From: Nitrospira sp.
GTDB taxonomy: Bacteria; Nitrospirota; Nitrospiria; Nitrospirales; Nitrospiraceae
Reading direction: 5' to 3'
Assembly (NCBI GenBank): GCA_024998685.1
Contig: JACOEH010000007.1
Span: 57,349 to 121,348, forward strand
Length of the DNA stretch: 64,000 bases
Shown here in pieces: positions 42,815 through 50,197 of the stretch. The position numbers and the translations under genes were made by a program. Positions within the stretch are counted from its first letter, which is position 1, and every line of letters starts with the position of its first letter. Below the pieces are notes generated by a model that saw only the letters and a program-made list of their open reading frames with translations, did not search any database and was not told the origin of the DNA.

Positions 42815-43534
42815 GTGAGTAACCACACAGTGGCTCTTGTCCCTGCCGCCGGACGGGGCCTTCGCATGGGCGGCTCGGTGCCCAAACAATTTCTCTCACT
42901 CGGCGGTCAGCCCCTCATCCTCCATTCACTTCGCGTGCTTCAAGCTTCTTCCATCATCGAGGGAATCATTCTGGCGGTTCCACAGAGCGAGATGGACTAT
43001 TGCCTCAAAGAAATCGTGGCAAAGCATCACTTTACCAAGGTGACCAAAGTGGTACCGGGAGGACAGGAACGGCAGGATTCCGTCCGGCATGCGCTTGAGG
43101 CGGTCCATGACGATGTCGATGTGGTGTTGGTGCATGACGCGGTTCGTCCGTTTCTCACGGAACATATGGTGGAAGGAGTTGTGAAGACGGCGCGAGCCAA
43201 GGGAGCGGCAATTATCGCACTCCCTATGAAGGATACCGTTAAACAAGTGGGAGCGGACCATGTCGTTGAGCGCACGGTCGATCGACAGTCATTGTGGTTG
43301 GCGCAGACCCCGCAAGCTTTCCGTCGCGATTGGCTGTCGGCGGCCCATCGGAAGGCTCATGCTGAAGGAGTACGCGCAACCGATGATGCCTATCTCATCG
43401 AGTGGGCCGGGCATCCGGTGTGCGTAGTCGAAGGAAGCGGCGAAAACATTAAGGTGACGAGGCCGGAAGACTTGGTGGTCGGCGAGGCGATCTTGACCTC
43501 GCGGCGCTCTCGGGACATGAAAGGATCAGTATGA
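42815..43534 (+). CDS. ispD: 2-C-methyl-D-erythritol 4-phosphate cytidylyltransferase
   Basis: 239 residues from a GTG. VALVPAAGRGLRMGGSVPKQ is the CTP-binding loop, VVPGGQERQDSVRHALEAV and VLVHDAVRPFL the IspD signatures, and TVDRQSLWLAQTPQAFRRD and ATDDAYLIEWAGHPVCVVEG the C-terminal ones. It catalyses the third step of the MEP isoprenoid pathway. It overlaps ispF by ATGA, the classical ispDF pair. These genes also serve the undecaprenyl carrier used by the glycan locus. Confidence 0.94.
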   Translation: MSNHTVALVPAAGRGLRMGGSVPKQFLSLGGQPLILHSLRVLQASSIIEGIILAVPQSEMDYCLKEIVAKHHFTKVTKVVPGGQERQDSVRHALEAVHDDVDVVLVHDAVRPFLTEHMVEGVVKTARAKGAAIIALPMKDTVKQVGADHVVERTVDRQSLWLAQTPQAFRRDWLSAAHRKAHAEGVRATDDAYLIEWAGHPVCVVEGSGENIKVTRPEDLVVGEAILTSRRSRDMKGSV

Positions 43535-44016
43535 AGAAGGGATTTCGCATCGGCTATGGCTACGATGTCCATCCGCTCGGACCTGATCGAAAATTGATTC
43601 TTGGTGGAGTGGAAATTTCGCACCCGAAAGGGTTGCTCGGCCATTCTGATTCAGACGTCCTTGTTCACGCGGTTTGCGATGCCTTGTTGGGAGCAATGGG
43701 GGAGGGGGATCTCGGCCGGCATTATCCAAGTTCCGACACTAAGTATAAGGGGATCTCAAGTTTGAACCTGTTGGAAGACGTCATGGCGAAGTTGAACGCG
43801 AGGGGATATCGGGTGGGAAACATCGATACTGTGATAGTGGCCCAAGCTCCTCGGCTCGGTCCGCATCTTCCAGCGATGCAGAAGAAAATAGCGGAGACCG
43901 TCGGCATCGATCCGGATCTGATCAATGTGAAGGTGAAAAGCGGAGAAGGATTGGATGCGGTCGGACACGAAGAGGGGATGATCGCTCACGCGGTGTGTTT
44001 GATCGAACCGGTTTGA
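43531..44016 (+). CDS. ispF: 2-C-methyl-D-erythritol 2,4-cyclodiphosphate synthase
   Basis: 161 residues, the usual length. RIGYGYDVHPLGPDRKLILG has the DxH zinc ligands (Asp12 and His14), LLGHSDSDVLVHAVCDALLG the third His and the trimer interface. DLGRHYPSSDTKYKGISS and VKVKSGEGLDAVGHEEGMIA complete the signature. Translation is coupled to ispD through the ATGA overlap. Confidence 0.94.
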   Translation: MKKGFRIGYGYDVHPLGPDRKLILGGVEISHPKGLLGHSDSDVLVHAVCDALLGAMGEGDLGRHYPSSDTKYKGISSLNLLEDVMAKLNARGYRVGNIDTVIVAQAPRLGPHLPAMQKKIAETVGIDPDLINVKVKSGEGLDAVGHEEGMIAHAVCLIEPV

Positions 44017-44129
44017 CGTCGTAAGATACTACATGATATTCGCGAAGATAGACAAGACCTCCAGGTCGCAGTTGGCTCGCGGACCGGCTTTTCATCGAGT
44101 CATCAAACCCAGGGAACGGCGTTTACCGG

Positions 44130-44270
44130 ATGGATCAGGCTGATCTGCCAGACCCGATCAGTGATCGATTGATCGCCCTTGATCAAGAATTGATCGAACT
44201 TCGAAAAGACTCGAAAATGCCGATGAGCAGTCCCGTCCATAGCCGCCATTTACACAGGGGTTGCTTCTAG
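44130..44270 (+). CDS. Possible small protein (46 aa) in the ispF-psiF gap
   Basis: The ~300-base gap between ispF and the convergent PsiF-like gene holds a short open frame, MDQADLPDPISDRLIALDQE and onward, with an acidic helical first half and a basic end. A ribosome-binding site is not evident and I recognise no family. A second feature of the gap is the strong hairpin at 44280-44304. I rate this as possible only. Confidence 0.25.
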   Translation: MDQADLPDPISDRLIALDQELIELRKDSKMPMSSPVHSRHLHRGCF

Positions 44271-44279
44271 ACAATCAAC

Positions 44280-44304
44280 CCGGCGCGGCATCATGCCGCG
44301 CCGG
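44280..44304 (-). terminator. Strong G+C hairpin between convergent ispF and PsiF-like genes
   Basis: CCGGCGCGGCA and TGCCGCGCCGG are perfect 11-bp arms around a TCA loop, located 18 bases beyond the stop of the leftward PsiF-like gene. There is no long T run on either side, so termination efficiency is uncertain. In this convergent position it could serve both directions. Confidence 0.6.
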
Positions 44305-44321
44305 AAAGGTTTGCATATTTG

Positions 44322-44642
44322 TTAGTTCGATAGGCAGTCGCTCATAAACTTCTTCCGATCATCACCCTTCAGTTGTTTTTCACCCGCCTCTTTGTTGCAC
44401 GTCTTCATCTTATTCTGTTGACTCTCCTTGCCGCCGTCGCTCTTCTCCGGCTTGGCGGACAGACATTCCTTCATAAATGCCTTCCGTTCCTCGCCTTTCC
44501 CCTCGCCAAACTTCTTCGCATTCGCCTGTTCGTTACAAGCCTTCATCTTATTTTGCTGGGCAGGCGCTGCCATGGCAAATGGGGTCACGCCAAGACCGAG
44601 CATAAACAATCCGAAAGTGAGAGCACGCAAGGATGTCACCAT
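44322..44642 (-). CDS. PsiF-repeat exported protein
   Basis: 106 residues read from the ATG at 44642, which has AAGGAGA ideally placed upstream; a longer reading to 44678 is spurious. An N-terminal signal peptide (ALTFGLFMLGLGVTPFAMA) is followed by two copies of the PsiF repeat: NKMKACNEQANAKKF with a KAFMKECLS ending, and NKMKTCNKEAGEKQ with KKFMSDCLS. Each has a conserved Cys pair. PsiF of E. coli is a phosphate-starvation-induced protein of unknown function in the periplasm. The gene is monocistronic. Confidence 0.88.
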   Translation of the reverse strand: MVTSLRALTFGLFMLGLGVTPFAMAAPAQQNKMKACNEQANAKKFGEGKGEERKAFMKECLSAKPEKSDGGKESQQNKMKTCNKEAGEKQLKGDDRKKFMSDCLSN

Positions 44643-44738
44643 GCTGGATCTCCTTCTGTAGTGAGGGATGAGCTGCAAGTCTGGACCGCATCATAGCAAA
44701 GCGATACGCAATTGTCTGTAATATGAATGTGACGAGCA

Positions 44739-45476
44739 TCAATCGTAGTCGACCCGCATTAAAAAAAGTCCTTGGGGGGGGGCGGTTTTACCGGCAGCCG
44801 AGCGGTCCCGCGCTTTGAGGATGGTGTGGAGGCTCTCCGGTGTGCGCTTGTTCAAGCCCACCTCCACGAGCGTCCCGACGATCGAGCGGATCATCTGTTT
44901 CAGGAACCGGTCGGCATAGGTGCCGATCCGCAGCCGATCGCCTTCGCGGAAGACCGTGAATCGCTGCAGATGACACATAGGGTCGTCGTTGTCGGTGGGC
45001 TGGGTCTGGAAGGAAGAGAAATCGTGCGGGCCGATGAGGGCAAGTCCTGCTTGATTCATCGCTGCGTCGTCGAGAGGCTGGTGAATATGCCAGCAGTAGT
45101 CACGCGCAACCGCCGGACGCTCCGGGCGATTCAGGATACGGTATTCATACAGTTTGCCTTTCGCCGAGTATCTCGCGTGGAATGTATCCGGCATGCGGGC
45201 GGCTGATCGCACCACGATGCTTGTCGGAAGATGAGCGTTCAGTGCTCTGGTCCATTCCCGAGGCGTCATGTCACGGTCGATATGGAAGCTCGCGACCTGC
45301 CCCAGCGCGTGAACTCCCGCATCGGTGCGCCCGGCACCGATGACCGGTACATTGATTTGAGTGACGCCTAGGATAGCCGTTTCGACGGCTTCTTGTATCG
45401 TCGGTCGGCCGGGCTGACGTTGCCAGCCTGAGTAAGCCGTGCCGTCATATTCGAGAATCAGTTTGATGATGGGCAT
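44739..45476 (-). CDS. truA: tRNA pseudouridine(38-40) synthase
   Basis: 245 residues. KLILEYDGTAYSGWQRQPG is the N-terminal signature, VIGAGRTDAGVHALGQVAS carries the catalytic Asp52, and HARYSAKGKLYEYRILN the RNA-binding part. KQMIRSIVGTLVEVGLNK near the C-terminus is also diagnostic. It isomerises uridines 38-40 in the anticodon stem of tRNAs. The 3' end contains a run of nine G on the + strand (44774-44782) coding for the last residues, a potential slippage site with small effect. Confidence 0.94.
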   Translation of the reverse strand: MPIIKLILEYDGTAYSGWQRQPGRPTIQEAVETAILGVTQINVPVIGAGRTDAGVHALGQVASFHIDRDMTPREWTRALNAHLPTSIVVRSAARMPDTFHARYSAKGKLYEYRILNRPERPAVARDYCWHIHQPLDDAAMNQAGLALIGPHDFSSFQTQPTDNDDPMCHLQRFTVFREGDRLRIGTYADRFLKQMIRSIVGTLVEVGLNKRTPESLHTILKARDRSAAGKTAPPQGLFLMRVDYD

Positions 45477-45506
45477 GAAACGCGTGGGCGTCGATGAAAG
45501 AAACGA

Positions 45507-46790
45507 TCATCGGATGACCGGTCGACTATTAGCAAGGAAAGAAACGATGCCTTGGTAGAGGGATCGAGCGATATCCCCGACGAACGCCGGTTTCCTGAGG
45601 AGGTCTTCTTCATCGGGATTGGAAATATAGGCGATTTCTGCCAGGATGCTGGGCATACTCGTAAACCTCAATACATAAAAGGGTGCTGTCTTGACGCCGT
45701 GGTCGTTCATGACGTATTGCGCGTTCATCTTGGAAACCATAGCTTCTTTCGCGTTCCAAGCGAGATCAAGGGACGCCTCGATTTTCTTCGTCGTTAAGAG
45801 ATCCGCCACGAGGTATTCCCATCCGACTCCGGTATTGCTGATGGGGGTGCCGTTCTCCCGTGCTGCGACCTCGAGAGCCCGCTGATCCTTAGCCTCTCCG
45901 AAGTGATAGATTTCAATCCCTTTGACAGCACGCGATGGATGAGAGTTAACGTGGATGGAGACAAAGAGATCGGCTTCATTGCTGTTCGCGAATTTGGCTC
46001 GATCTTCCAGCTCAATGAACACATCACGGTCCCGGGTCATTAATACCCGTACGCCGGACTGTTTCCTCAGGAACTCGCGAAGCTGGAGCCCCACCTTGAG
46101 GGTAATATCCTTCTCCTCGGTCTTTCGGATCCCCCGTGCACCCGGGTCTTTTCCCCCATGGCCGGGATCAATCACAATGGTCGTGTATTCCTTGGCGCGG
46201 GGTATCACGGGTTGCGAGATAGGAGAAATTGACCGCTGAGGGATTTCTTGCGGGTCAGGTGCGTCAGGACGGACTTGTACATCGTATGGAGTCACGTCAA
46301 TGACCAAGCGAGGCGGATGGGAAAGCGTGAAGTGCTTATAGGTCCGGAACGATGCCGTCGGAAGAGACACGGCAACAGCATGGGAAGGCAGTTGAGTGAC
46401 TATGAAGGGCGATGGGATGGTCCCATTCCTGGCCTTGGTTTGGGCCGGCCTGCTGAGCCAGGCGTTGGGAAGAGCGATCACCACGCGACTTGGGTTGGTG
46501 GCTCGCTGCTCAATGACAGTGGCGTGACGATCGAGATCCAACACCAGTCTGGTTCTCTCAGGACTCGTCATCACACGGAAATTGCGAACGGTAACGGGGG
46601 CTATAGAAGCAGTCGTTCCTCTGACGCCGCTGTGTTTCGATGCCATTACCGGCAGAGGACGGTGATCCTCGGGGGCCCAAGCCCAAACCGCTTGGATCAA
46701 GACTCCGTAGGTGGACAGGAGAAAGATGGCACTGGACGAGAGGAGGGCGAGGGGTTTGATTGAAAGCAGCCGAGGGCTTCGTACGTGCAT
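45507..46790 (-). CDS. N-acetylmuramoyl-L-alanine amidase with AMIN domain (AmiC-like)
   Basis: 427 residues. A signal peptide (LLSSSAIFLLSTYGVLIQAV) precedes an AMIN domain (~70-170; VRNFRVMTSPERTRLVLDLD), which in AmiB/AmiC targets the septum. The Amidase_3 domain starts with TIVIDPGHGGKDPGARG, with the zinc His; EKDITLKVGLQLREFL, LFVSIHVNSHPS (second His) and PSILAEIAYISNPDEEDLL (catalytic Glu) follow. It cleaves the peptide stem from peptidoglycan during cell separation. It lies between truA and an unrelated divergent gene. Confidence 0.92.
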   Translation of the reverse strand: MHVRSPRLLSIKPLALLSSSAIFLLSTYGVLIQAVWAWAPEDHRPLPVMASKHSGVRGTTASIAPVTVRNFRVMTSPERTRLVLDLDRHATVIEQRATNPSRVVIALPNAWLSRPAQTKARNGTIPSPFIVTQLPSHAVAVSLPTASFRTYKHFTLSHPPRLVIDVTPYDVQVRPDAPDPQEIPQRSISPISQPVIPRAKEYTTIVIDPGHGGKDPGARGIRKTEEKDITLKVGLQLREFLRKQSGVRVLMTRDRDVFIELEDRAKFANSNEADLFVSIHVNSHPSRAVKGIEIYHFGEAKDQRALEVAARENGTPISNTGVGWEYLVADLLTTKKIEASLDLAWNAKEAMVSKMNAQYVMNDHGVKTAPFYVLRFTSMPSILAEIAYISNPDEEDLLRKPAFVGDIARSLYQGIVSFLANSRPVIR

Positions 46791-46909
46791 GGGCCCTTTT
46801 CAGTAATAGACAATGGGAAACTATTCTCAGATGTCCGCCGCCTTGTCAAGAATTACACCGGTTGATTATTCGGATTGACTGTCGGCTCATGACCACGATA
46901 GCGTGAGGT

Positions 46910-47431
46910 ATGCCGACGCATCTGATCGTCGATGGGTATAATGTGCTGGCTGGTGCCGGAAACCTTTCCGGCCCCCTTGAATCGGCTCGCGAAATGTTGG
47001 TGCGGGATCTGGCGGCCTATCGGCATCGAAAGAATCACCTCATCACCGTCGTATTCGACGGCTGGCAGCGGGGGCAGCCGTCGGAACAGCGTCAGCATCG
47101 TGCCGGAGTCCAGATAATCTATTCAAAACGGGGTGAGCGAGCGGATCAGGTCATCCAACGGCTGGCACGGGAGTATGGGGCGGACTGTGCGGTCGTCAGC
47201 TCCGATCATGAGATCGTGAATTCGGCTAGAGTCCATGGGGCCTTTATCATGGGTGCTCGTGAGTTTGCGGGTAAGCTCCATCTGTCGTCCGATGCGGCCG
47301 GCACCATACCATATAAAGAGCTGGATTCTGGAGACGATGCTCGCTCAAAGAGCGGATCGGAGAAGAAAGGAAATCCTCGCAAGCTTCCAAAGGCGCGGAG
47401 GCAGCGAGACCGCCGGCTTAGGCGATTTTGA
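46910..47431 (+). CDS. NYN-domain RNase-like protein, YacP/Rae1-like
   Basis: 173 residues. HLIVDGYNVLAGAGNLSGPL is the NYN/PIN-like start with the catalytic Asp; LITVVFDGWQRGQPSEQR, VIYSKRG-like IIYSKRGERADQVIQRLA and DCAVVSSDHEIVNSARVHGA carry the remaining acidic residues. The C-terminal tail (~140-173) is very basic and likely binds RNA. YacP/Rae1 in Bacillus cleaves mRNA on the ribosome. The gene ends convergently with tatD, overlapping it by 14 bases. Confidence 0.85.
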   Translation: MPTHLIVDGYNVLAGAGNLSGPLESAREMLVRDLAAYRHRKNHLITVVFDGWQRGQPSEQRQHRAGVQIIYSKRGERADQVIQRLAREYGADCAVVSSDHEIVNSARVHGAFIMGAREFAGKLHLSSDAAGTIPYKELDSGDDARSKSGSEKKGNPRKLPKARRQRDRRLRRF

Positions 47432-48188
47432 AAAGCCGTTTGGCATTTATGGTGGTTGTTCGTTGGACCTCGTCCAGGGAAAGTTCGGGATGGAGCGCCG
47501 CAAGCTGCTTGGCCACCTGCGATACATAGACTGGTTCATTACGCTTTCCCCGGTAAGGAACAGGAGCGAGATACGGGCAGTCGGTTTCGATCAGGACGCG
47601 ATCGAGGGGAGTATGTTTAGCGATCTCTCTTAACGGCGCCGCATTCTGAAATGTCAGGATTCCCGAAAACGATAGGTAGAATCCAAGATCCAGGGCTTCT
47701 TTAGCCAGCCAGCTATCTCCGGAAAAACAGTGAAATACCCCACCAATCTCTGACGCTCTCTCTTCCCTCAGAATGGTAACCGTATCCTCCTGTGCCTCCC
47801 TCGTGTGAATGATCACGGGCAGTGTCAGTTCTCGCGCAACCTGAATCTGTTCACGGAATCGATCGCGCTGTTCTTTCGGGGAAGAGTGATTGTAATGATA
47901 GTCCAGTCCGATTTCCCCATAAGCCACAACCTTCATGTTTCTTGCCAGATGACGGAAGGTATCGTACCAGGTGTCTTGGACATGTTTCACTTCGTGCGGA
48001 TGAATGCCGATGGAGGCATAGATAAATGGGTATCGTTCTGAGAGTGCAACTGCCGATTGACTGGTTGCCAGATCGCAACCGATGGTGAGAAAAGCCTCGA
48101 CTCCGGCGTCCCGCGCGCGGGTGATGACAGCGTCTCTGTCTTCGTTATAACGGACATCATCCAAATGGGTATGCGTGTCGATCAACAT
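47418..48188 (-). CDS. tatD: TatD-family metal-dependent hydrolase (DNase)
   Basis: 256 residues from the ATG at 48188; the frame stays open ~80 codons further upstream, but that part is not TatD-like. MLIDTHTHLDDVRYNEDRD holds the first metal HxH. YASIGIHPHEVKHV, VAYGEIGLDYHYNHSSPKEQ, LPVIIHTREAQED and GVFHCFSGD are successive metal ligands. RVLIETDCPYLAPVPYRGKR closes the family signature. TatD enzymes are 3'-5' exonucleases or related hydrolases. Confidence 0.93.
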   Translation of the reverse strand: MLIDTHTHLDDVRYNEDRDAVITRARDAGVEAFLTIGCDLATSQSAVALSERYPFIYASIGIHPHEVKHVQDTWYDTFRHLARNMKVVAYGEIGLDYHYNHSSPKEQRDRFREQIQVARELTLPVIIHTREAQEDTVTILREERASEIGGVFHCFSGDSWLAKEALDLGFYLSFSGILTFQNAAPLREIAKHTPLDRVLIETDCPYLAPVPYRGKRNEPVYVSQVAKQLAALHPELSLDEVQRTTTINAKRLFKIA

Positions 48189-48515
48189 CGTTGAAGATCG
48201 TAGCATGAGTGCTGAGTCAAGAGGAAGGTCGATCGGGTGGTGAATGATGGCGCCGATCAAATCAAGGGAGCGTCGGACGACAAAAATCTTCTTTTTATGC
48301 CGTTTAGAAGCTCTCAATGCCTTTGGCCCTGCCAAATCCACAAAAAAGCCCATGGCCGCCTTTCCAAATTGTATTTCAAAGACGAGAGCAGCGCGGCACT
48401 GGTTCTTATCTGGAGTGCTTGCATGCCGGCCCATTCAATGGGACATCAAAACCAACCACCGATCAGAAATGGAGAATCTTGGTTTCTAAAATTTGGAATG
48501 GTTAGAAAGGTAGGA
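48189..48515. other. Gap between tatD and DAHP synthase without an identified gene
   Basis: About 327 bases. The tatD frame remains open through most of it on the - strand, ending in a basic ALRASKRHKKKIFVV-like stretch, which could be an eroded gene or a chance extension. Several + strand frames are also open but have no ribosome site or recognisable protein pattern. I see no terminator or promoter that I would support. Confidence 0.4.
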
Positions 48516-49577
48516 TTAAAAGACCGGCTTGGGGGTGACTGCAGCCGCGAGCTCGAGCAGTAAATGCTCGGTCTCGTTCCAGCCCAGGCAGGCATCGGTA
48601 ATTGAGACGCCATGAAGGAGAGCGACGCCTTCTTTCCAGGCTTGTCTGCCGGGGTTCAGATTGCTTTCGAGCATGAGGCCCATGATGGTTTGGCGGCCTT
48701 CACGGAATTGCCGCAGAACCTCATGGGCGACCAAGCCCTGGCGCGTGTGATCTTTCTTAGAATTGTCGTGCGAACAATCGATCATGATCGGACGGGCGAT
48801 GCCTTCTCCGGCGACGGCGGCTTCAGCCTTCGCGACATGTTCCTCCTCATAGTTCGTCCTCCCTCCTCCACCACGGAGAACGATATGGCGGTCGGGATTG
48901 CCCATGGTTCTGATGATCGCAGTTTGGCCGTCGGCGTTGATGCCGACAAAATGGTGTAATGTGCGGGCGGAAATCATGGCATTGACGGCGACCTGCAAGC
49001 TACCCTCAGTGCCGTTCTTGAAGCCGACCGGCATGGAAACACCGCTCGCCATTTCTCGATGGGTTTGGCTCTCCGTGGTACGAGCCCCGATCGCCGCCCA
49101 GCTGATGAGATCGGCGATGTACTGTGGACTGATCGGATCCAGCAGTTCTGTTCCGCAAGGAAGGCCCAGTTGATTGATTTTGAGGAGAATCGCCCGCGAT
49201 AATTCCATTCCCGTCGCGATATCGCAGGTCCCGTCGAGATGCGGGTCATTAATCAGGCCTTTCCATCCGACGGTGGTTCGGGGTTTTTCAAAGTAAGTCC
49301 GCATCACGATCAGGAGACGGTCACGTAAGGTATCGGCGACGGGTTTCAACTTGGAGGCATATTCAAAGGCGGCATCGGGGTCATGGATCGAGCACGGCCC
49401 TACGATGACCAGGAGCCTGTCGCGATCCTTTCCATGGAGAATTCGGCGAATCGCTTCTCGGGTTTCGACGACGAGTGCCGCCGCCTGATCGGTAATAGGC
49501 AGCTTTGTCTTAATGGCGCGCGGGGACGGCAACGCCTTGATTTCTATGACGTGTTGATTGTCGATCGGTCTATTCAT
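48516..49577 (-). CDS. aroG: 3-deoxy-7-phosphoheptulonate (DAHP) synthase, class I
   Basis: 353 residues. LLVIVGPCSIHDPDAAFEYA is the PEP-binding PCSIHD motif, VMRTYFEKPRTTVGWKGLIN the KPRTT motif, and GLPCGTELLDPISPQYIADL and WAAIGARTTESQTHREMASG follow. VLRGGGGRTNYEEEHV and IMIDCSHDNSKKDH carry the substrate and metal residues. It condenses PEP with erythrose-4-P, the first step of the shikimate pathway. The type matches AroF/G/H; I cannot say which amino acid inhibits it. A promoter candidate lies upstream. Confidence 0.92.
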   Translation of the reverse strand: MNRPIDNQHVIEIKALPSPRAIKTKLPITDQAAALVVETREAIRRILHGKDRDRLLVIVGPCSIHDPDAAFEYASKLKPVADTLRDRLLIVMRTYFEKPRTTVGWKGLINDPHLDGTCDIATGMELSRAILLKINQLGLPCGTELLDPISPQYIADLISWAAIGARTTESQTHREMASGVSMPVGFKNGTEGSLQVAVNAMISARTLHHFVGINADGQTAIIRTMGNPDRHIVLRGGGGRTNYEEEHVAKAEAAVAGEGIARPIMIDCSHDNSKKDHTRQGLVAHEVLRQFREGRQTIMGLMLESNLNPGRQAWKEGVALLHGVSITDACLGWNETEHLLLELAAAVTPKPVF

Positions 49578-49630
49578 GAGGGGTACGTCCTTCTAGGATC
49601 TCGTTCTTGTTGAGATCTTGAGGGGGCAAA

Positions 49631-49659
49631 AATATAACGAATCACGCCGGAAAAGTCCA
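49631..49659 (-). promoter_or_regulatory. Candidate sigma-70 promoter for DAHP synthase
   Basis: On the - strand TGGACT, a 17-base spacer and TATATT lie ~54-82 bases before the aroG start, in the divergent region shared with the next gene. The -10 is good and the -35 moderate. No attenuator with a leader peptide is evident. Confidence 0.45.
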
Positions 49660-49757
49660 TACCGGTCGACTCGATCGGGAAATCGAGTTTGCGAATTTGG
49701 ACGGTGTCTGTGTCGGCAATTCTTGCAATTCTGACCATAGGTGCCTATTCTACCGCC

Positions 49758-50087
49758 ATGCTTTCGATGACGTTCAGATCTCTCTCATCGTTACTCCGTG
49801 CAGGGGTCGCATTGGGAATGATCTGCATCATTCTGGGACTGGCTCCGTTCGCCGTGGCTCAGGATGTCCACCATGAACTGGCCGCGGCTGATTCGGATGG
49901 CCACGAACATTCGGACACCGACATCTGCCAGTGGGTCCAGCACCATATCGCCGGTTCGGTTGATCTTGATCTTCCACGATTAGCCGTTTGCGATGTCGCC
50001 CGGCACCAGGAACTTCCTTCTGAATCCGTCCTGCTTTCGGCCGCTCCCTCGCTAGTCGGCCCTTCCCGCGCTCCTCCTCAAGTATAG
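49758..50087 (+). CDS. Small exported His-rich protein upstream of a TonB receptor
   Basis: About 109 residues from the ATG at 49758 (49689 and 49767 are in-frame alternatives). A signal peptide (VALGMICIILGLAPFAVAQ) leads to a mature part with DVHHELAAADSDGHEHSDTD, then ICQWVQHHIAG, so His, Asp and Cys are concentrated as in metal-binding periplasmic peptides; it recalls DUF2946-type proteins. It precedes the TonB-dependent receptor by ~110 bases in the same direction. A metal-binding accessory role is inference. Confidence 0.6.
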   Translation: MLSMTFRSLSSLLRAGVALGMICIILGLAPFAVAQDVHHELAAADSDGHEHSDTDICQWVQHHIAGSVDLDLPRLAVCDVARHQELPSESVLLSAAPSLVGPSRAPPQV

Positions 50088-50197
50088 CCGAGCATCACAC
50101 CAAGCGGTCAGGATGGTTGATAAGCCGTGAGGTCCATGCATGCCTTTCCCATCCTTCTCGTTTATTAATCGCTGATTTGTGAGTGAGGAGGGGCATC

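Noticed and set aside
44774..44782. Nine-G run in truA as a phase-variation site
   Set aside because: It falls in the last codons of a housekeeping gene, where slippage would only alter the extreme C-terminus.
48189..48434. Upstream extension of TatD by ~80 residues
   Set aside because: TatD proteins begin at the IDTHTHLD motif, so the ATG at 48188 is sufficient; the extension shows no domain.
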